Counted from the first letter of the stretch, positions 1-8,624 are shown. The stretch is DNA of 64,000 bases from Streptomyces sp. STR69 (GCF_024519455.1 NZ_JALJRY010000014.1:186001-250000); one strand, 5' to 3'. The notes: generated from the sequence alone by a model not told the origin. A program made the numbers and translations.

Positions 1-2
1 AG

Positions 3-521
3 GCGGCCATCCTCAGGGCGGCCCGCTACCTTCTCGCCCGGAACGCGCACGCCGACATCACCCTCAAGACCGTGGCCGAACGCGCCGGTGTCAGCGCCCC
101 GTTGATCCTCAAGTACTTCGGCAACAAGGAAGCCCTCTTCGCCCGCGTGATGTCCTTCGAGACGGACGCGGAGGCCCTGCTGGACGCCCCGCTCGACGAA
201 CTCGGCCACCACATGGTCCGGCACGTCCTGGTCAGCCAGCGCGAGCGGGGCGCCGACCCGCTGCTGCGCATCGCGTTCGCGCCGCTGCAGGGCGACCACG
301 GGGACATCCTGCGCGTCAACTTCCGCGCCCAGGTGGTCGACCGCCTCGCCGGACGGCTCCCCGGCCCCGACGCGGCCCTGCGCGCCGAACTGGCCGTCTC
401 CACCATCCTCGGCCTCGGCGTGATGTACGGCATCGCCCGCGGCACCCGGCTGCGCGAGACGCCGACGGACACCATCGTGGACCGGTACGGGCCCACTGTG
501 CAGGCCCACTTGGAGTCCTAG
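3..521 (+). CDS. TetR/AcrR-family transcriptional regulator (5' end outside window)
   Basis: One-component DNA-binding repressor. The reading frame is already open at the window edge, so the first helix is missing. The helix-turn-helix is visible as TLKTVAERAGVSAPLILKYFGNKEALF, written here as TLKTVAERAGVSAP then LILKYFGNKEALF, which is typical of TetR proteins. The rest is an all-helical ligand-binding domain ending at a TAG codon. The gene is convergent with the terpenoid synthase gene and the two stop codons share a CTAG overlap. The ligand and target are unknown. It could control a gene upstream of the window. Confidence 0.85.
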   Translation, partial: AAILRAARYLLARNAHADITLKTVAERAGVSAPLILKYFGNKEALFARVMSFETDAEALLDAPLDELGHHMVRHVLVSQRERGADPLLRIAFAPLQGDHGDILRVNFRAQVVDRLAGRLPGPDAALRAELAVSTILGLGVMYGIARGTRLRETPTDTIVDRYGPTVQAHLES

Positions 522-1441
522 GCGTATCGGCGTGCCCTTCGGTACTGCCGGGCCAGGACCCGCAGCGTGGCGAACGCCGACGGCCCCGTGTCATGAAGCA
601 GGACCCTGCCCCCTGCGCGTCGCACCGCGCCGAGGCGCAGTTCCTGGACGGCGATCAAGGCGTCGAGGAACGGCCGGTGTTCCGCCGCGACGAGAGTGGG
701 AAGCGCACGGCAGCCCGCGAGCGTGGCCTCCGCGAGGTCGGCCTGCGCCCGGACCACGCGGTCCAGCGCGGGCACGCACGCCTCCGACTTGCTCCGCAGA
801 TTCTCGAACCTCAGCCCGTGCCGGGCGAGTTCGTCCCGAGGGATGCCGATGCGGTCGCTCTCGGCGTCCTCGCGGAGGTCGGCGAGGAAATCGCTGCGCT
901 GCCAGCCGTCGATGAGATCCCGGCAGCCTCTGACGTACGACTCGTACGCCTCGGAGTCGGCCGGCGCGAGCAGGGACGCGGTCAGCATCAGGGCGGGCAG
1001 CGAGTAACTGTCCACGTACGCCTGGAAGTCGGCCTCCGTCTCGAAGCCGGTCCAACTCGCCTCGACGGGAGCGCCGTCGAGGAAGGCCCGCACCCGGGAC
1101 GCCATGTGAGGGTGACGGCGAGCGGTGTCCCAGAGCGCCAACAGGGTGTCCTGGTCGGGTGGTTCGCCGCTCTCCAGGGCTGCCGAGGTCTCGGCGTCCC
1201 AGGCGGCGAGGGCCGCCGTACGCGCGTCCGCGTCGCCGGTGTCGATCAGTTCGTCGGTCGTGTGCATGTAGGCCACCGCGGCGACGACCGGCGGATGCAG
1301 CTCCGCCGGCAGCAACAGCCTCACCGCCACGTACTCGTGCAGCGCGTATCTGCGGACGATCCCGTGCTGGGCGTCGTAGGCGCTCCGTAGCCGCGGGTCG
1401 GTGATGCCCGCCTTCGTCAGCGCGGTCGGCCAACCGGTCAC
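518..1441 (-). CDS. squalene/phytoene synthase family protein
   Basis: Likely head-to-head prenyl transferase (trans-isoprenyl diphosphate synthase fold), 307 residues from a GTG start. The first Asp-rich region is modified (HTTDELIDTGD). The second is well kept (DFLADLREDAESDRIGIP), matching the D-x3-D-x4-R...P signature of phytoene and squalene synthases. The family condenses two GPP/FPP/GGPP molecules; the substrate cannot be read from the sequence. No desaturase, cyclase or other carotenoid or hopanoid gene is adjacent, so it may act alone or be recruited to another role. It lies 42 bp downstream of the flavin oxidase gene on the same strand and could be cotranscribed with it. Confidence 0.75.
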   Translation of the reverse strand: MTGWPTALTKAGITDPRLRSAYDAQHGIVRRYALHEYVAVRLLLPAELHPPVVAAVAYMHTTDELIDTGDADARTAALAAWDAETSAALESGEPPDQDTLLALWDTARRHPHMASRVRAFLDGAPVEASWTGFETEADFQAYVDSYSLPALMLTASLLAPADSEAYESYVRGCRDLIDGWQRSDFLADLREDAESDRIGIPRDELARHGLRFENLRSKSEACVPALDRVVRAQADLAEATLAGCRALPTLVAAEHRPFLDALIAVQELRLGAVRRAGGRVLLHDTGPSAFATLRVLARQYRRARRYA

Positions 1442-1483
1442 AACTCTCCCTGTGTCAAGATCCCGGACACAGCCTAGTGACTG

Positions 1484-3211
1484 CTAGCCGAACAGCCGGT
1501 CCAGGAAGGCGTTCCCGAACACCCCGTGCGGGTCGAGCCGGTCGAAGGTCCCGGCCGCCTGCCCCCACACCGATTCCCCGAACGAGCCCGGGACCGCTGT
1601 CCCCAGCACCTCCTCGTCGCTCCACGCGGCCTGCTCGGTGTACGCCCAGCCCTTCGACCACTCGACCCGGGTGCCGTCGTACGAGCGGAACAGGAACTGC
1701 TCCAACTCCCGCAGGAACTCCTCCGCGTACGGCGTCCCCGGCAGCGTCAGGACGTCCAGCCAGACCGCCGTGTCCCACTCGGGATGCTCGGCACTCGGCT
1801 GCAGCGCGGACAGCAACGGGGCGCGGGCCCCGGTGAGTTCGGCGTCCGCGGGGTGGTCGAGGCCGGTCACCCGGATCTCTACGGTGCCGTTGACGGGGAA
1901 CCGGCCGAGCGCGGCGTACGCGGCGAGCCGTTCCCGGTAGAACTCCGTGAACTCGTGCACCACGCCCTGCACTTGGGCCCGGCTGGTGAGCACCGCATAG
2001 CCGTTGGCGGTCTCCCGCAGTGTCGTCGGTCTGACGTAGAGCAGCGTGTTCTTCGACGGCCCCCAGATGTCCGCCGACAGCGTCGCCGTCAACCCCAGTG
2101 CGGCGACGTCGAGTTGGGCGTTGCCGAGCACTGGCGCCAGATACCACGCGCCGTCGGACAGGATCCGCCCGACGAGATCCGCGACCAGCGTCGGGACATT
2201 GTCGGAGAACGGATAGTTGTACGGCGACGAGACGCGCCGCGACGGCAACGGCTTCGTCGGCGCGACACCCCACACCTTCAGCCAGGGGAACTCGGTGAAC
2301 GCGAACCAGATCGCCTCGGCCCGCCCCGCCTCGTCCAGGAAACTCGCGAAGGTACGCCCGCCGGACCCGGGCGCCGCGAACAGCTCGGTCGCCGGGATGT
2401 CCGTACGGCTGACGCAGCGCAGATTGGCGTTCGCCCCCACCCGCAGCACGACCTCGGTGACCAGCGCACGCCCCAGATGGGTGAGCAGCGCCGCGCAGTC
2501 CGCCTCGTCACGGGTGTAGGTCCGCAGGACGTACGCGCCGGTGTCCGCGTCCCACACCACCGCCGTCAGCGACAGCACCAGATTGCTGAGCGACCCGAAC
2601 GTGTGCCCGGCCGTCCGCTCCTCGCCCTTCGCCGGTACGGCCGTGCCGTGCGCGTCGATGGCCAGGGCACCGCCGAGCGTCAGATCGCCGGGAGCGGGCG
2701 AGGCGGTGAGACCGAGGCCGTGCCCCTCCAGGTAGGTGAGCAGCGCCTCCAGGGTGACACCGGTGCCGGCCCGGACGGTCGAGGCGGAGTCCAGGGTCAG
2801 GCCGGTGAGGTGCGGGGCGGTGTCGACCAGCAGCACCGGTGCCTCGGAGGTCGTACCGGACTCGATCGTGAGCGGTGACCAGCCGTGCGAGGAGCCGCGG
2901 GCGCGGACCCGCCAGCCGTGCTGCCAGGCCCAGTTGACGACCGACACCACCTGGTCGGTGTCGGTCGGCGCACAGGCCCACAGCCCGTCGGCGGTGATCT
3001 CGCCGACCCAGTTGCGGTACGCCGAGCGGTAGAGGTCGACCTCGGCCGGGAAGTCGGGCAGCTCGGCCGCGGCGAGGGCCGGATCGGCCGTCAGGAGGAC
3101 GGGTACGGCGGCCAGGGCCGCCGCCGAGAGGAGGAAGCCCCGACGGGTCCAGGGAGCGGAACTGCCGTTCCCCGGTTGGAGGTTGTTCGCCACATGATCG
3201 GTCACGCGCAC
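1484..3211 (-). CDS. secreted FAD-linked oxidase (VAO / type II cholesterol oxidase-like)
   Basis: 575 residues. The N terminus has a twin-arginine signal (WTRRGFLLSAAALAAVP) and an Ala-rich cleavage region, so export by Tat is expected. Next comes a PCMH-type FAD-binding domain with RARGSSHGWSPL, whose His is placed like the covalent FAD attachment residue of vanillyl-alcohol-oxidase-fold enzymes. The long C-terminal half resembles the substrate-binding domain of Brevibacterium-type cholesterol oxidase. Sterol oxidation is therefore the best guess, but another alcohol or sugar lactone is possible. Several in-frame GTG codons (3211, 3202, 3193) could start translation. It is divergent from the aldo/keto reductase gene. 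Confidence 0.75.
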   Translation of the reverse strand: MRVTDHVANNLQPGNGSSAPWTRRGFLLSAAALAAVPVLLTADPALAAAELPDFPAEVDLYRSAYRNWVGEITADGLWACAPTDTDQVVSVVNWAWQHGWRVRARGSSHGWSPLTIESGTTSEAPVLLVDTAPHLTGLTLDSASTVRAGTGVTLEALLTYLEGHGLGLTASPAPGDLTLGGALAIDAHGTAVPAKGEERTAGHTFGSLSNLVLSLTAVVWDADTGAYVLRTYTRDEADCAALLTHLGRALVTEVVLRVGANANLRCVSRTDIPATELFAAPGSGGRTFASFLDEAGRAEAIWFAFTEFPWLKVWGVAPTKPLPSRRVSSPYNYPFSDNVPTLVADLVGRILSDGAWYLAPVLGNAQLDVAALGLTATLSADIWGPSKNTLLYVRPTTLRETANGYAVLTSRAQVQGVVHEFTEFYRERLAAYAALGRFPVNGTVEIRVTGLDHPADAELTGARAPLLSALQPSAEHPEWDTAVWLDVLTLPGTPYAEEFLRELEQFLFRSYDGTRVEWSKGWAYTEQAAWSDEEVLGTAVPGSFGESVWGQAAGTFDRLDPHGVFGNAFLDRLFG

Positions 3212-3254
3212 ACGCTAGGCGGGAGTTGACACGAGTAGGCAGCCTGTCGAAGCG

Positions 3255-3281
3255 GTTCACCCGTGTGAGTGAACGATTCAC
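3255..3281. promoter_or_regulatory. TTCAC/GTGAA half-site cluster between divergent genes
   Basis: GTTCAC, 8 nt, GTGAAC (3255-3274), then GTGAA-CGA-TTCAC (3269-3281). These three alternating half sites sit in the 130-bp divergent region between the flavin oxidase and the aldo/keto reductase. They look like an operator, but the regulator is unknown. Confidence 0.35.
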
Positions 3282-3341
3282 AGTCGGCGGCCCGGAGGAG
3301 CCCGTTCCGCGTATGTCGGTGCCGGATGACAGACTGATGAC

Positions 3342-4325
3342 ATGGACGAACGTGTAATCGGCAGGTCGCAGCAGCAGGCATCCGTCGTCGGGCTCGGCAC
3401 CTGGCAGCTGGGCGCCGACTGGGGAGACGTCGACGACAAGGAGGCCCTCGCCGTGCTGGAGGCGGCGGCGGAGTCGGGAGTGACCTTCTTCGACACGGCC
3501 GACGTGTACGGCGACGGGCGCAGCGAGCAGACCATCGCCGCCTTCCTCGCCGGTCGGCCCGATCTGCATGTCCTGGTCGCGACGAAGATGGGCCGCCGAG
3601 TCGACCAGATCCCCGAGAACTACGTCCTCGACAACTTCCGCGCGTGGAACGACCGTTCGCGCCGCAACCTCGGCGTCGACCGCATCGACCTCGTGCAGCT
3701 GCACTGCCCGCCCACGCCGGTCTACTCCTCGGACGAGGTGTTCGACGCCCTCGACACCCTGGTCGCCGAGGAGCGCATCGCCCGGTACGGCGTCAGCGTC
3801 GAGACCTGCGAGGAAGCCCTCACCGCGATCGCCCGGCCGAACGTGACCAGCGTGCAGATCATCCTCAACGCGTTCCGCATGAAGCCCCTGCTCCAGGTCC
3901 TCCCTGCAGCGCAGGAGGCGGGCGTCGGCATCATCGCGCGCGTGCCCCTCGCCTCCGGCCTGCTGTCCGGCAAGTACACCAAGGACACGTTCTTCCCGGA
4001 GAACGACCACCGCACCTACAACCGGCACGGCGAGGCCTTCGACCAGGGCGAGACCTTCTCCGGCGTCGACTACTCGACGGGCGTCGAGGCCGCCGCCGAG
4101 TTCTCCGCCCTCGCCCCCGAGGGATACACCCCGGCCCAGCTCGCCCTGCGCTGGATCATCGACCAGCCCGGTGTCACCACGGTGATCCCCGGCGCCCGCT
4201 CACCCGAACAGGCCCGCGCCAACGCGGCGGCGGCCGAGCTGCCCGCCCTGTCCGAGACCACGCTCACCGCGATCCGGGACCTCTACGACCACCGGATCAA
4301 GGACCAGGTGGAGGGCCGCTGGTAG
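3342..4325 (+). CDS. aldo/keto reductase
   Basis: NAD(P)H-dependent carbonyl reductase with a TIM-barrel fold, 327 residues, cytosolic. The catalytic tetrad is visible: Asp and Tyr in FFDTADVYGDG, Lys in VATKMG and His in VQLHCPP. The C-terminal cofactor region VTTVIPGARSPEQARANAAA is typical of the family. The closest groups are the YajO/general stress AKRs. It is divergent from the flavin oxidase and followed by the DUF6328 membrane protein. The substrate is unknown. Confidence 0.9.
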   Translation: MDERVIGRSQQQASVVGLGTWQLGADWGDVDDKEALAVLEAAAESGVTFFDTADVYGDGRSEQTIAAFLAGRPDLHVLVATKMGRRVDQIPENYVLDNFRAWNDRSRRNLGVDRIDLVQLHCPPTPVYSSDEVFDALDTLVAEERIARYGVSVETCEEALTAIARPNVTSVQIILNAFRMKPLLQVLPAAQEAGVGIIARVPLASGLLSGKYTKDTFFPENDHRTYNRHGEAFDQGETFSGVDYSTGVEAAAEFSALAPEGYTPAQLALRWIIDQPGVTTVIPGARSPEQARANAAAAELPALSETTLTAIRDLYDHRIKDQVEGRW

Positions 4326-4350
4326 CCCCCGGCGCTGTTTGAAGGGTCGG

Positions 4351-4370
4351 CGGTCCGGTTACACGGACCG
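4351..4370. promoter_or_regulatory. 7-bp inverted repeat immediately upstream of the DUF6328 start
   Basis: CGGTCCG, 6-nt spacer, CGGACCG, ending 1 nt before the ATG at 4372 and 26 nt after the aldo/keto reductase stop. It replaces a recognisable Shine-Dalgarno site. It could be a weak terminator or an operator; there is no T-tract. Confidence 0.35.
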
Positions 4371-4371
4371 C

Positions 4372-4857
4372 ATGACCCAGGAAGACCGGCGGACGGGACG
4401 CGACGAGTCCGACGAGGAGCGCGCGGACCGGATGTGGGGCGAGCTCATCCAGGAGGTCCGGGTCGCGCAGACCGGCGTACAGATCCTCTTCGGGTTCCTC
4501 CTCACAGTCGTCTTCACCCCGAAGTACGACCAGCTGGAGCACGCGAACCAGATCCTCTACGTCGTGACCGTCGTCCTCGGCGCCACCGCCACCGGAGCGC
4601 TGATCGGCCCGGTCTCCCTGCACCGCCTGGTCTCCGGCCGGAGCGTGAAACCCCGGGCCGTGCGCTGGGCGTCCCGGCTGACCTTCGTCGGCCTCGTCCT
4701 GCTGCTCGCGACCATGACCGCCGCGCTGCTGCTGGTTCTCCGGGTCGCCACCCAGGACGCGTATGTGCCCTGGCTGGTCGCGGGGGTCGTCACCTGGTAC
4801 CTGCTGTGCTGGTTCGTACTGCCGCTGTGGGCACGGCAGCGCGATACGACCCGATGA
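4372..4857 (+). CDS. DUF6328 family membrane protein
   Basis: 161 residues from the ATG at 4372; an upstream TTG (4339) in frame is less likely. An acidic cytosolic N terminus (about 35 residues rich in D, E and R) is followed by four hydrophobic segments: TGVQILFGFLLTVVF, ILYVVTVVLGATATGAL, LTFVGLVLLLATMTAALLL and WLVAGVVTWYLLCWFVLPL. This matches the small DUF6328 integral membrane family of actinobacteria, whose function is unknown. Its 3' end overlaps the convergent DUF2238 gene by 68 bp. Confidence 0.7.
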   Translation: MTQEDRRTGRDESDEERADRMWGELIQEVRVAQTGVQILFGFLLTVVFTPKYDQLEHANQILYVVTVVLGATATGALIGPVSLHRLVSGRSVKPRAVRWASRLTFVGLVLLLATMTAALLLVLRVATQDAYVPWLVAGVVTWYLLCWFVLPLWARQRDTTR

Positions 4858-5482
4858 CCCCGAGCCGCGCCATCTGCCGGTCGTGCACCCGGCTCAGGAC
4901 CAGCACCGAGACCGTGGCGCCGATCAGCGCGCAGAACATGTCCCACTGGGTGTCCCACACATCCCCCTGCGTGGCCAGGAACGCGTCCGCGCTGTGTCCG
5001 CCGATCACGGCCGCCGCCCACTCGAACAGCTCGAAGAGGGCGCTGAAGGCTAGGCACGCGCACACCGTGAGCGGCGCCGGCCAGCGGCTGCCCCGCAGGG
5101 GGGAGGTGCGGATGAGCAACTCCCGTACCAGGAGCGCCGGTACGAAGCCCTGCATGAGGTGCCCGAAGCGGTCGTAGGGATTCCGGCTGAGTCCGAACGT
5201 GTCCCGGACCCAGTCGCCGATCGGCACCTGCGCGTAGGTGTAGTGGCCGCCCACGGCGAGGACCAGCGCGTGCGCGGCGAGCAGACAGCACAGGAGGCCG
5301 GTGAGGGGGAAGCGCCGCCAGGTCAGGACGATCACCGGCAGTCCCACGAAGACCCACACGGTCTCCAGGAACCAGGTCGTGCGGTCGTGCGGATGCCAGG
5401 CCGAGACGGCCAGGCCCGCGACCACCAGCGCGACCATCAGGGCCGGCAGTCGGCGCCGGGGCGCGGAAGGAACGACGGACAC
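4790..5482 (-). CDS. DUF2238 (YjdF-like) integral membrane protein
   Basis: 230 residues, about six transmembrane segments, with the family signature region NPYDRFGHLMQGFVPALLVRE and a later FELFEWAAAVIGG, DVWDTQWDM stretch. Conserved Asp, His and Glu residues lie within or near membrane segments. Bacterial YjdF/DUF2238 proteins have no settled function. The GTG start (5480-5482) and the ribosome site GGGAG lie inside a perfect 17-bp hairpin (5478-5519), so translation is probably conditional. The 3' end overlaps the convergent DUF6328 gene. Confidence 0.8.
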   Translation of the reverse strand: MSVVPSAPRRRLPALMVALVVAGLAVSAWHPHDRTTWFLETVWVFVGLPVIVLTWRRFPLTGLLCCLLAAHALVLAVGGHYTYAQVPIGDWVRDTFGLSRNPYDRFGHLMQGFVPALLVRELLIRTSPLRGSRWPAPLTVCACLAFSALFELFEWAAAVIGGHSADAFLATQGDVWDTQWDMFCALIGATVSVLVLSRVHDRQMARLGVIGSYRAAVPTAAVRTSTAGTR

Positions 5483-5519
5483 GATGGGGCTCCCTTGTCG
5501 TGGGGAGCCCCATCGTGTC
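5478..5519 (-). promoter_or_regulatory. 17-bp perfect hairpin covering the RBS and start codon of the DUF2238 gene
   Basis: Arms 5478-5494 (gacacgatggggctccc) and 5503-5519 with an 8-nt loop. On the minus-strand mRNA the second arm carries GGGAG and the GTG start of the DUF2238 gene. There is no T-tract after the hairpin, so a simple intrinsic terminator of the upstream minus-strand gene is less convincing than a translational switch. A Rho-independent role cannot be excluded. Confidence 0.6.
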
Positions 5520-5548
5520 GGAGGGCCGAAGCCGCTACATGAGTACGG

Positions 5549-6580
5549 CTACTCAGCCGGCGTAGTGGTCTTGCGCAGCGCGGTGAGGCAGCTGTCGATG
5601 GCCTGCTGGAGTTCCTCAAGACGCTGGACCATGTCGTCCTCGTAGAAGTCCTGGGCGTCGTCGAAGGTCAGCTCCTCGAACGCCTTCGTCGCCTTCTGGA
5701 GGCTGCTGTAGAACTTCGTCCGCCGCTCCTGGACACGCAGTTCGGGGTCCGCCTCCACCGTCTCGACGACCAGGTTCTTCATGGTGTCGTAGGCCTCGGT
5801 GGCCCACTCGCCGGTGTCCTCGCCGTCCTCCAGCTCGTCGAGCAGCGACAGATGCCGCTCGGCCTCCTGGCGTACGTCGAGGGGCGCGTCCACGGTCTGT
5901 CCGGCGGGGGTCTTGATCTGGCCCGACTCGGCGATCTGGCGGACGTAGCCGATCCGGTCCGCCGAGCGGCTCTCCGTCGCGACGGCCTTCTTCAGGTCGT
6001 CGGTGCGGACCACGTCGCGGGCCAACTCGGCCTGCAGCTCGGGGTCTTCGCGCACCCGGTCGAGCAGCGCCTGCCGGGCCGCCCGCGCGGTGGACGGGTC
6101 GGCGAGGATCGCGGCGCGCAGCGCGGTCGGGTTCTCGGCGACCTCGAGTGCCTTGGTGGGGCGGATGCCCTCGGCCTCGGCGGCCTCGGAGATGGCGGTG
6201 CCGCGCTCGGAGGTGGCGCTGGAGCGGGAGACGTAGTAGTTCAACCACACGTCCGCGTCCGGGAGTTCGACCTCCTGGCCGGGGGCCAGCTCCTCGAAGT
6301 GCGGGACGAGACCGTCGTCCGCGGCCCGGTCCCAGGCCTTGTAGTAGCGCATGACCCGCTCGGGGGAGCAGTCGGCGAGCTCGGCGAACTCCTTCGCGGA
6401 CACCTTCGGCGTCTCGTCCGCGCCCTGCCCGCCGGGCCGCACGCTGCGTGCCACCTTGAGGCCGAAGGCCCAGCCGCCGGTGCGGGCGTAGGCTCCGAAC
6501 TCGTGCGCGTCCCGGGCGACGAGGCCGGCGTCGTCGAGGGCGGTGAAGGACGTCTCGGCCTGGTCGATCACTACGGTCAA
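5549..6580 (-). CDS. uncharacterised acidic protein, possible helix-turn-helix
   Basis: 343 residues if started at TTG 6580, chosen because AGGAG sits 7-8 nt upstream; the frame stays open further 5'. Residues about 40-85 (VSAKEFAELADCSPERVMRYYKAWDRA) read like a helix-turn-helix. They are followed by an acidic, helix-rich body with many Glu/Asp/Arg pairs and a predicted coiled-coil C terminus (QDFYEDDMVQRLEELQQAI). No signal peptide or membrane segment. I do not recognise a named family; a DNA-associated or regulatory role is only a guess. It lies upstream of the DUF2238 gene on the same strand, separated by the hairpin. Confidence 0.6.
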   Translation of the reverse strand: MTVVIDQAETSFTALDDAGLVARDAHEFGAYARTGGWAFGLKVARSVRPGGQGADETPKVSAKEFAELADCSPERVMRYYKAWDRAADDGLVPHFEELAPGQEVELPDADVWLNYYVSRSSATSERGTAISEAAEAEGIRPTKALEVAENPTALRAAILADPSTARAARQALLDRVREDPELQAELARDVVRTDDLKKAVATESRSADRIGYVRQIAESGQIKTPAGQTVDAPLDVRQEAERHLSLLDELEDGEDTGEWATEAYDTMKNLVVETVEADPELRVQERRTKFYSSLQKATKAFEELTFDDAQDFYEDDMVQRLEELQQAIDSCLTALRKTTTPAE

Positions 6581-6677
6581 GGCGGACTCTCCTGGGCTTG
6601 AGATGAGGCATGGTGCGAACAGGCAGCCTATATCCACCCATTGCCGCTGGTTTGAGTGCCCGGCCCTCGCGTCGCCG

Positions 6678-8318
6678 TCAGTTCGCCTCCGGCCGGAAGG
6701 TCTTGAAGAAGGTCTGCAGCGCCTGGCGGTTGGCCGCGTCGTTCCACTCGTCGGCGGGCGTCGTCCACCGTAGCGAGAAACTGCGCCCGCCGCCGAGCAG
6801 GAAACCGCGCCCGAGCGTGCGCACCTTGGCGTCGCCGGTCCCGGAGAACCACTCCAGGTCGGCCGCCTTGTCCCCCTGGTACGTCGTGGCCCTGATGTCG
6901 CCGATCTGCTGGAATCCCGCGGTCTGCTTCAGCCCCGGCAGGACGTCGTCGCGCCAGATGGCGACCGGGTCCGGGCCCGCCTGAGTGCTGTACGTCACGG
7001 CCAGGGTGCGCGGGTCGCCCGAGGCACCGAAGGTGACGCGATAGGCGACGTCGGTCTCCCGCTGGGTGTCCAGCACCTTCCAGCCCTTGGGGAGCGCGAC
7101 GGAGAAGCCCTCCGGTGCCTTGAACACCCGGAAGCCGGCGGGCAGCACGGAGGCGGTGGGGGACGGGGACGCGCCGGCCGAGGCTGAGGCGGACGCCGCG
7201 GGGGAGGTCGGGGATGTCGGTGAGGGCGTGGCGGAGGGGCTGTAGGCATGGCCGTCGACGTTCTCGCCGGGGGTGGTGGCCGCGGCGGAGGCGGACGGGA
7301 GGGGCGAGGAGGGGGAGGTGGCCGACGAGGTCTTGGTGCCGGGGAGTTGGTGGGTGGCGGCGAGGACGGCGACCGCGACGGTGCCGACGGCCAGGGCGGT
7401 CCCGACGGCCATGCCCCGCCCGCTCCAGGTGGTGCCCGCGCCGCGGAACGTGTCGTAGGCCCGCCGCAGCCGGGGCAGCGGGACGGGCTCGCGGTCCGCG
7501 TACGGGTCCTCGTGCAGGATGCGGGTGAGAGCCTCGCGGACCACCGGGCGGGTCATCCGCTCGCGGGAGTTCTTGCGCAGCAGCCCCAGGATGACCTGCG
7601 CCAGCGGTCCCGCGCGCGACGGGCTGCGCATGGGGAGCCGGTCCACGCCCTTCAGGGTCGCCTCGGGGCGGCCCCGGTCCCGGAACGGCGGGTGTCCCTC
7701 GACCAGTGTGTAGAGGATGGCGCCCAGCGCCCACAGGTCGGCGGCCGGTCCGATGCGCTCGTCGCGGGCCTGTTCGGGGGAGGCGTACGAGGGCTCGGTG
7801 AGCCGGGGGACGAGGGTGGCGCCGGCGAGTCCGAAGCCGGTCAGGACGACGGTGCCCCGGTCCCGCACGAACACCTGGCCGGGGCTGAGTTCGCCGTGGG
7901 TGATGCCCTCGTTGTGCGCCGCCTCCAGGATGTCGAGCAGTTCGAGGCCGATGCGGGCCGCCCGTACATAGTGGAACGTGCCCTGTTGGGCGAGGAGTTG
8001 GCCGAGCGGTGTGCCGTCGATCCAGTCGGTGACGGTCCACAGGGTGCCGGCGTCCTCGACGGCGTCCATGACCTGGGCGACCCGGGTGGGACTGAGCAGC
8101 ACCATGATCTCGGAGGTGCGCATGATGGCGGCGGTGGTCCGGCGGGCACTCTCCTCGTCCAGCGCGCCGGGCAGTGTCACCTGCGTGAGGAGGCACGGGC
8201 GTTCGGCGGCCATGTCCTCGCCGTACCAGGTGACACGGTTCGTCTCGCGATGCACGACCTCCATGGGTCGGTATCTGCCGGCGACTGACTCGTGTACGGA
8301 GACGTGTGTCTCGACCAT
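6678..8318 (-). CDS. membrane-anchored Ser/Thr kinase-like protein, probable pseudokinase
   Basis: 546 residues from ATG 8318, preceded by GAGGG at 6-nt spacing; an ATG two codons earlier is too close to that site. Residues about 12-280 have a Hanks-kinase fold with the APE-like ASPEQ (179-183) and the conserved DLWALG (194-199). Catalytic residues are lost: the HRD loop reads HGELSPGQV (141-149), the DFG motif reads TGFGLAG (160-166), and no VAIK-type Lys is visible in CLLTQV. A transmembrane helix follows (about 300-322), then a Pro/Ser/Thr-rich linker and an extracellular domain of about 160 residues ending at the C terminus. A signalling scaffold, rather than an active kinase, is likely. 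Confidence 0.8.
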   Translation of the reverse strand: MVETHVSVHESVAGRYRPMEVVHRETNRVTWYGEDMAAERPCLLTQVTLPGALDEESARRTTAAIMRTSEIMVLLSPTRVAQVMDAVEDAGTLWTVTDWIDGTPLGQLLAQQGTFHYVRAARIGLELLDILEAAHNEGITHGELSPGQVFVRDRGTVVLTGFGLAGATLVPRLTEPSYASPEQARDERIGPAADLWALGAILYTLVEGHPPFRDRGRPEATLKGVDRLPMRSPSRAGPLAQVILGLLRKNSRERMTRPVVREALTRILHEDPYADREPVPLPRLRRAYDTFRGAGTTWSGRGMAVGTALAVGTVAVAVLAATHQLPGTKTSSATSPSSPLPSASAAATTPGENVDGHAYSPSATPSPTSPTSPAASASASAGASPSPTASVLPAGFRVFKAPEGFSVALPKGWKVLDTQRETDVAYRVTFGASGDPRTLAVTYSTQAGPDPVAIWRDDVLPGLKQTAGFQQIGDIRATTYQGDKAADLEWFSGTGDAKVRTLGRGFLLGGGRSFSLRWTTPADEWNDAANRQALQTFFKTFRPEAN

Positions 8319-8624
8319 GGCCATCCCTCGCTGAAACCCCTGGCTCTCACCTTTCCCAGAAGTACGGCGGTTGTGATGGGCTGGTTCAAAGGAATCCCAA
8401 TGGCCGACGGTTCTTGCCTTTTATTCAATCGCGGAGGGCAGGGGTGCGAGGAAATGTTGACGGGAATATCCCTGCCCCGACCTGGCGGTAACCACCGGTA
8501 ACGGGCAACTTTCCCGGCGTTGGCGCCCTGACCAGGCCCTCTTGCCCCGGCCGGGCCGATCCCTGCGCTAGGGGACTTCCCGCCGCTACCTTGCTGTTCC
8601 CGGGAGTTCAGATCGGCCGTCGGG
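8319..8624. other. 306-bp non-coding stretch upstream of the pseudokinase
   Basis: No convincing gene on either strand. It must hold the minus-strand pseudokinase promoter, and an AT-richer patch occurs at about 8360-8430. A 7-bp direct repeat CGGTAAC occurs at 8486-8492 and 8496-8502, spaced one helical turn apart, which may be a regulator site. The region also receives the 3' end of the TetR gene. Confidence 0.4.

Noticed and set aside
1005..1007. Possible TTA codon in the squalene/phytoene synthase gene
   Set aside because: The TTA is out of frame (it spans AGT TAC). The same is true for those near 15911, 16894, 17465, 20598 and 36125.
1484..3211. A dedicated steroid-degradation cluster from the cholesterol-oxidase-like gene
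   Set aside because: No other steroid catabolic genes surround it, and the KstD-like gene is over 40 kb away.
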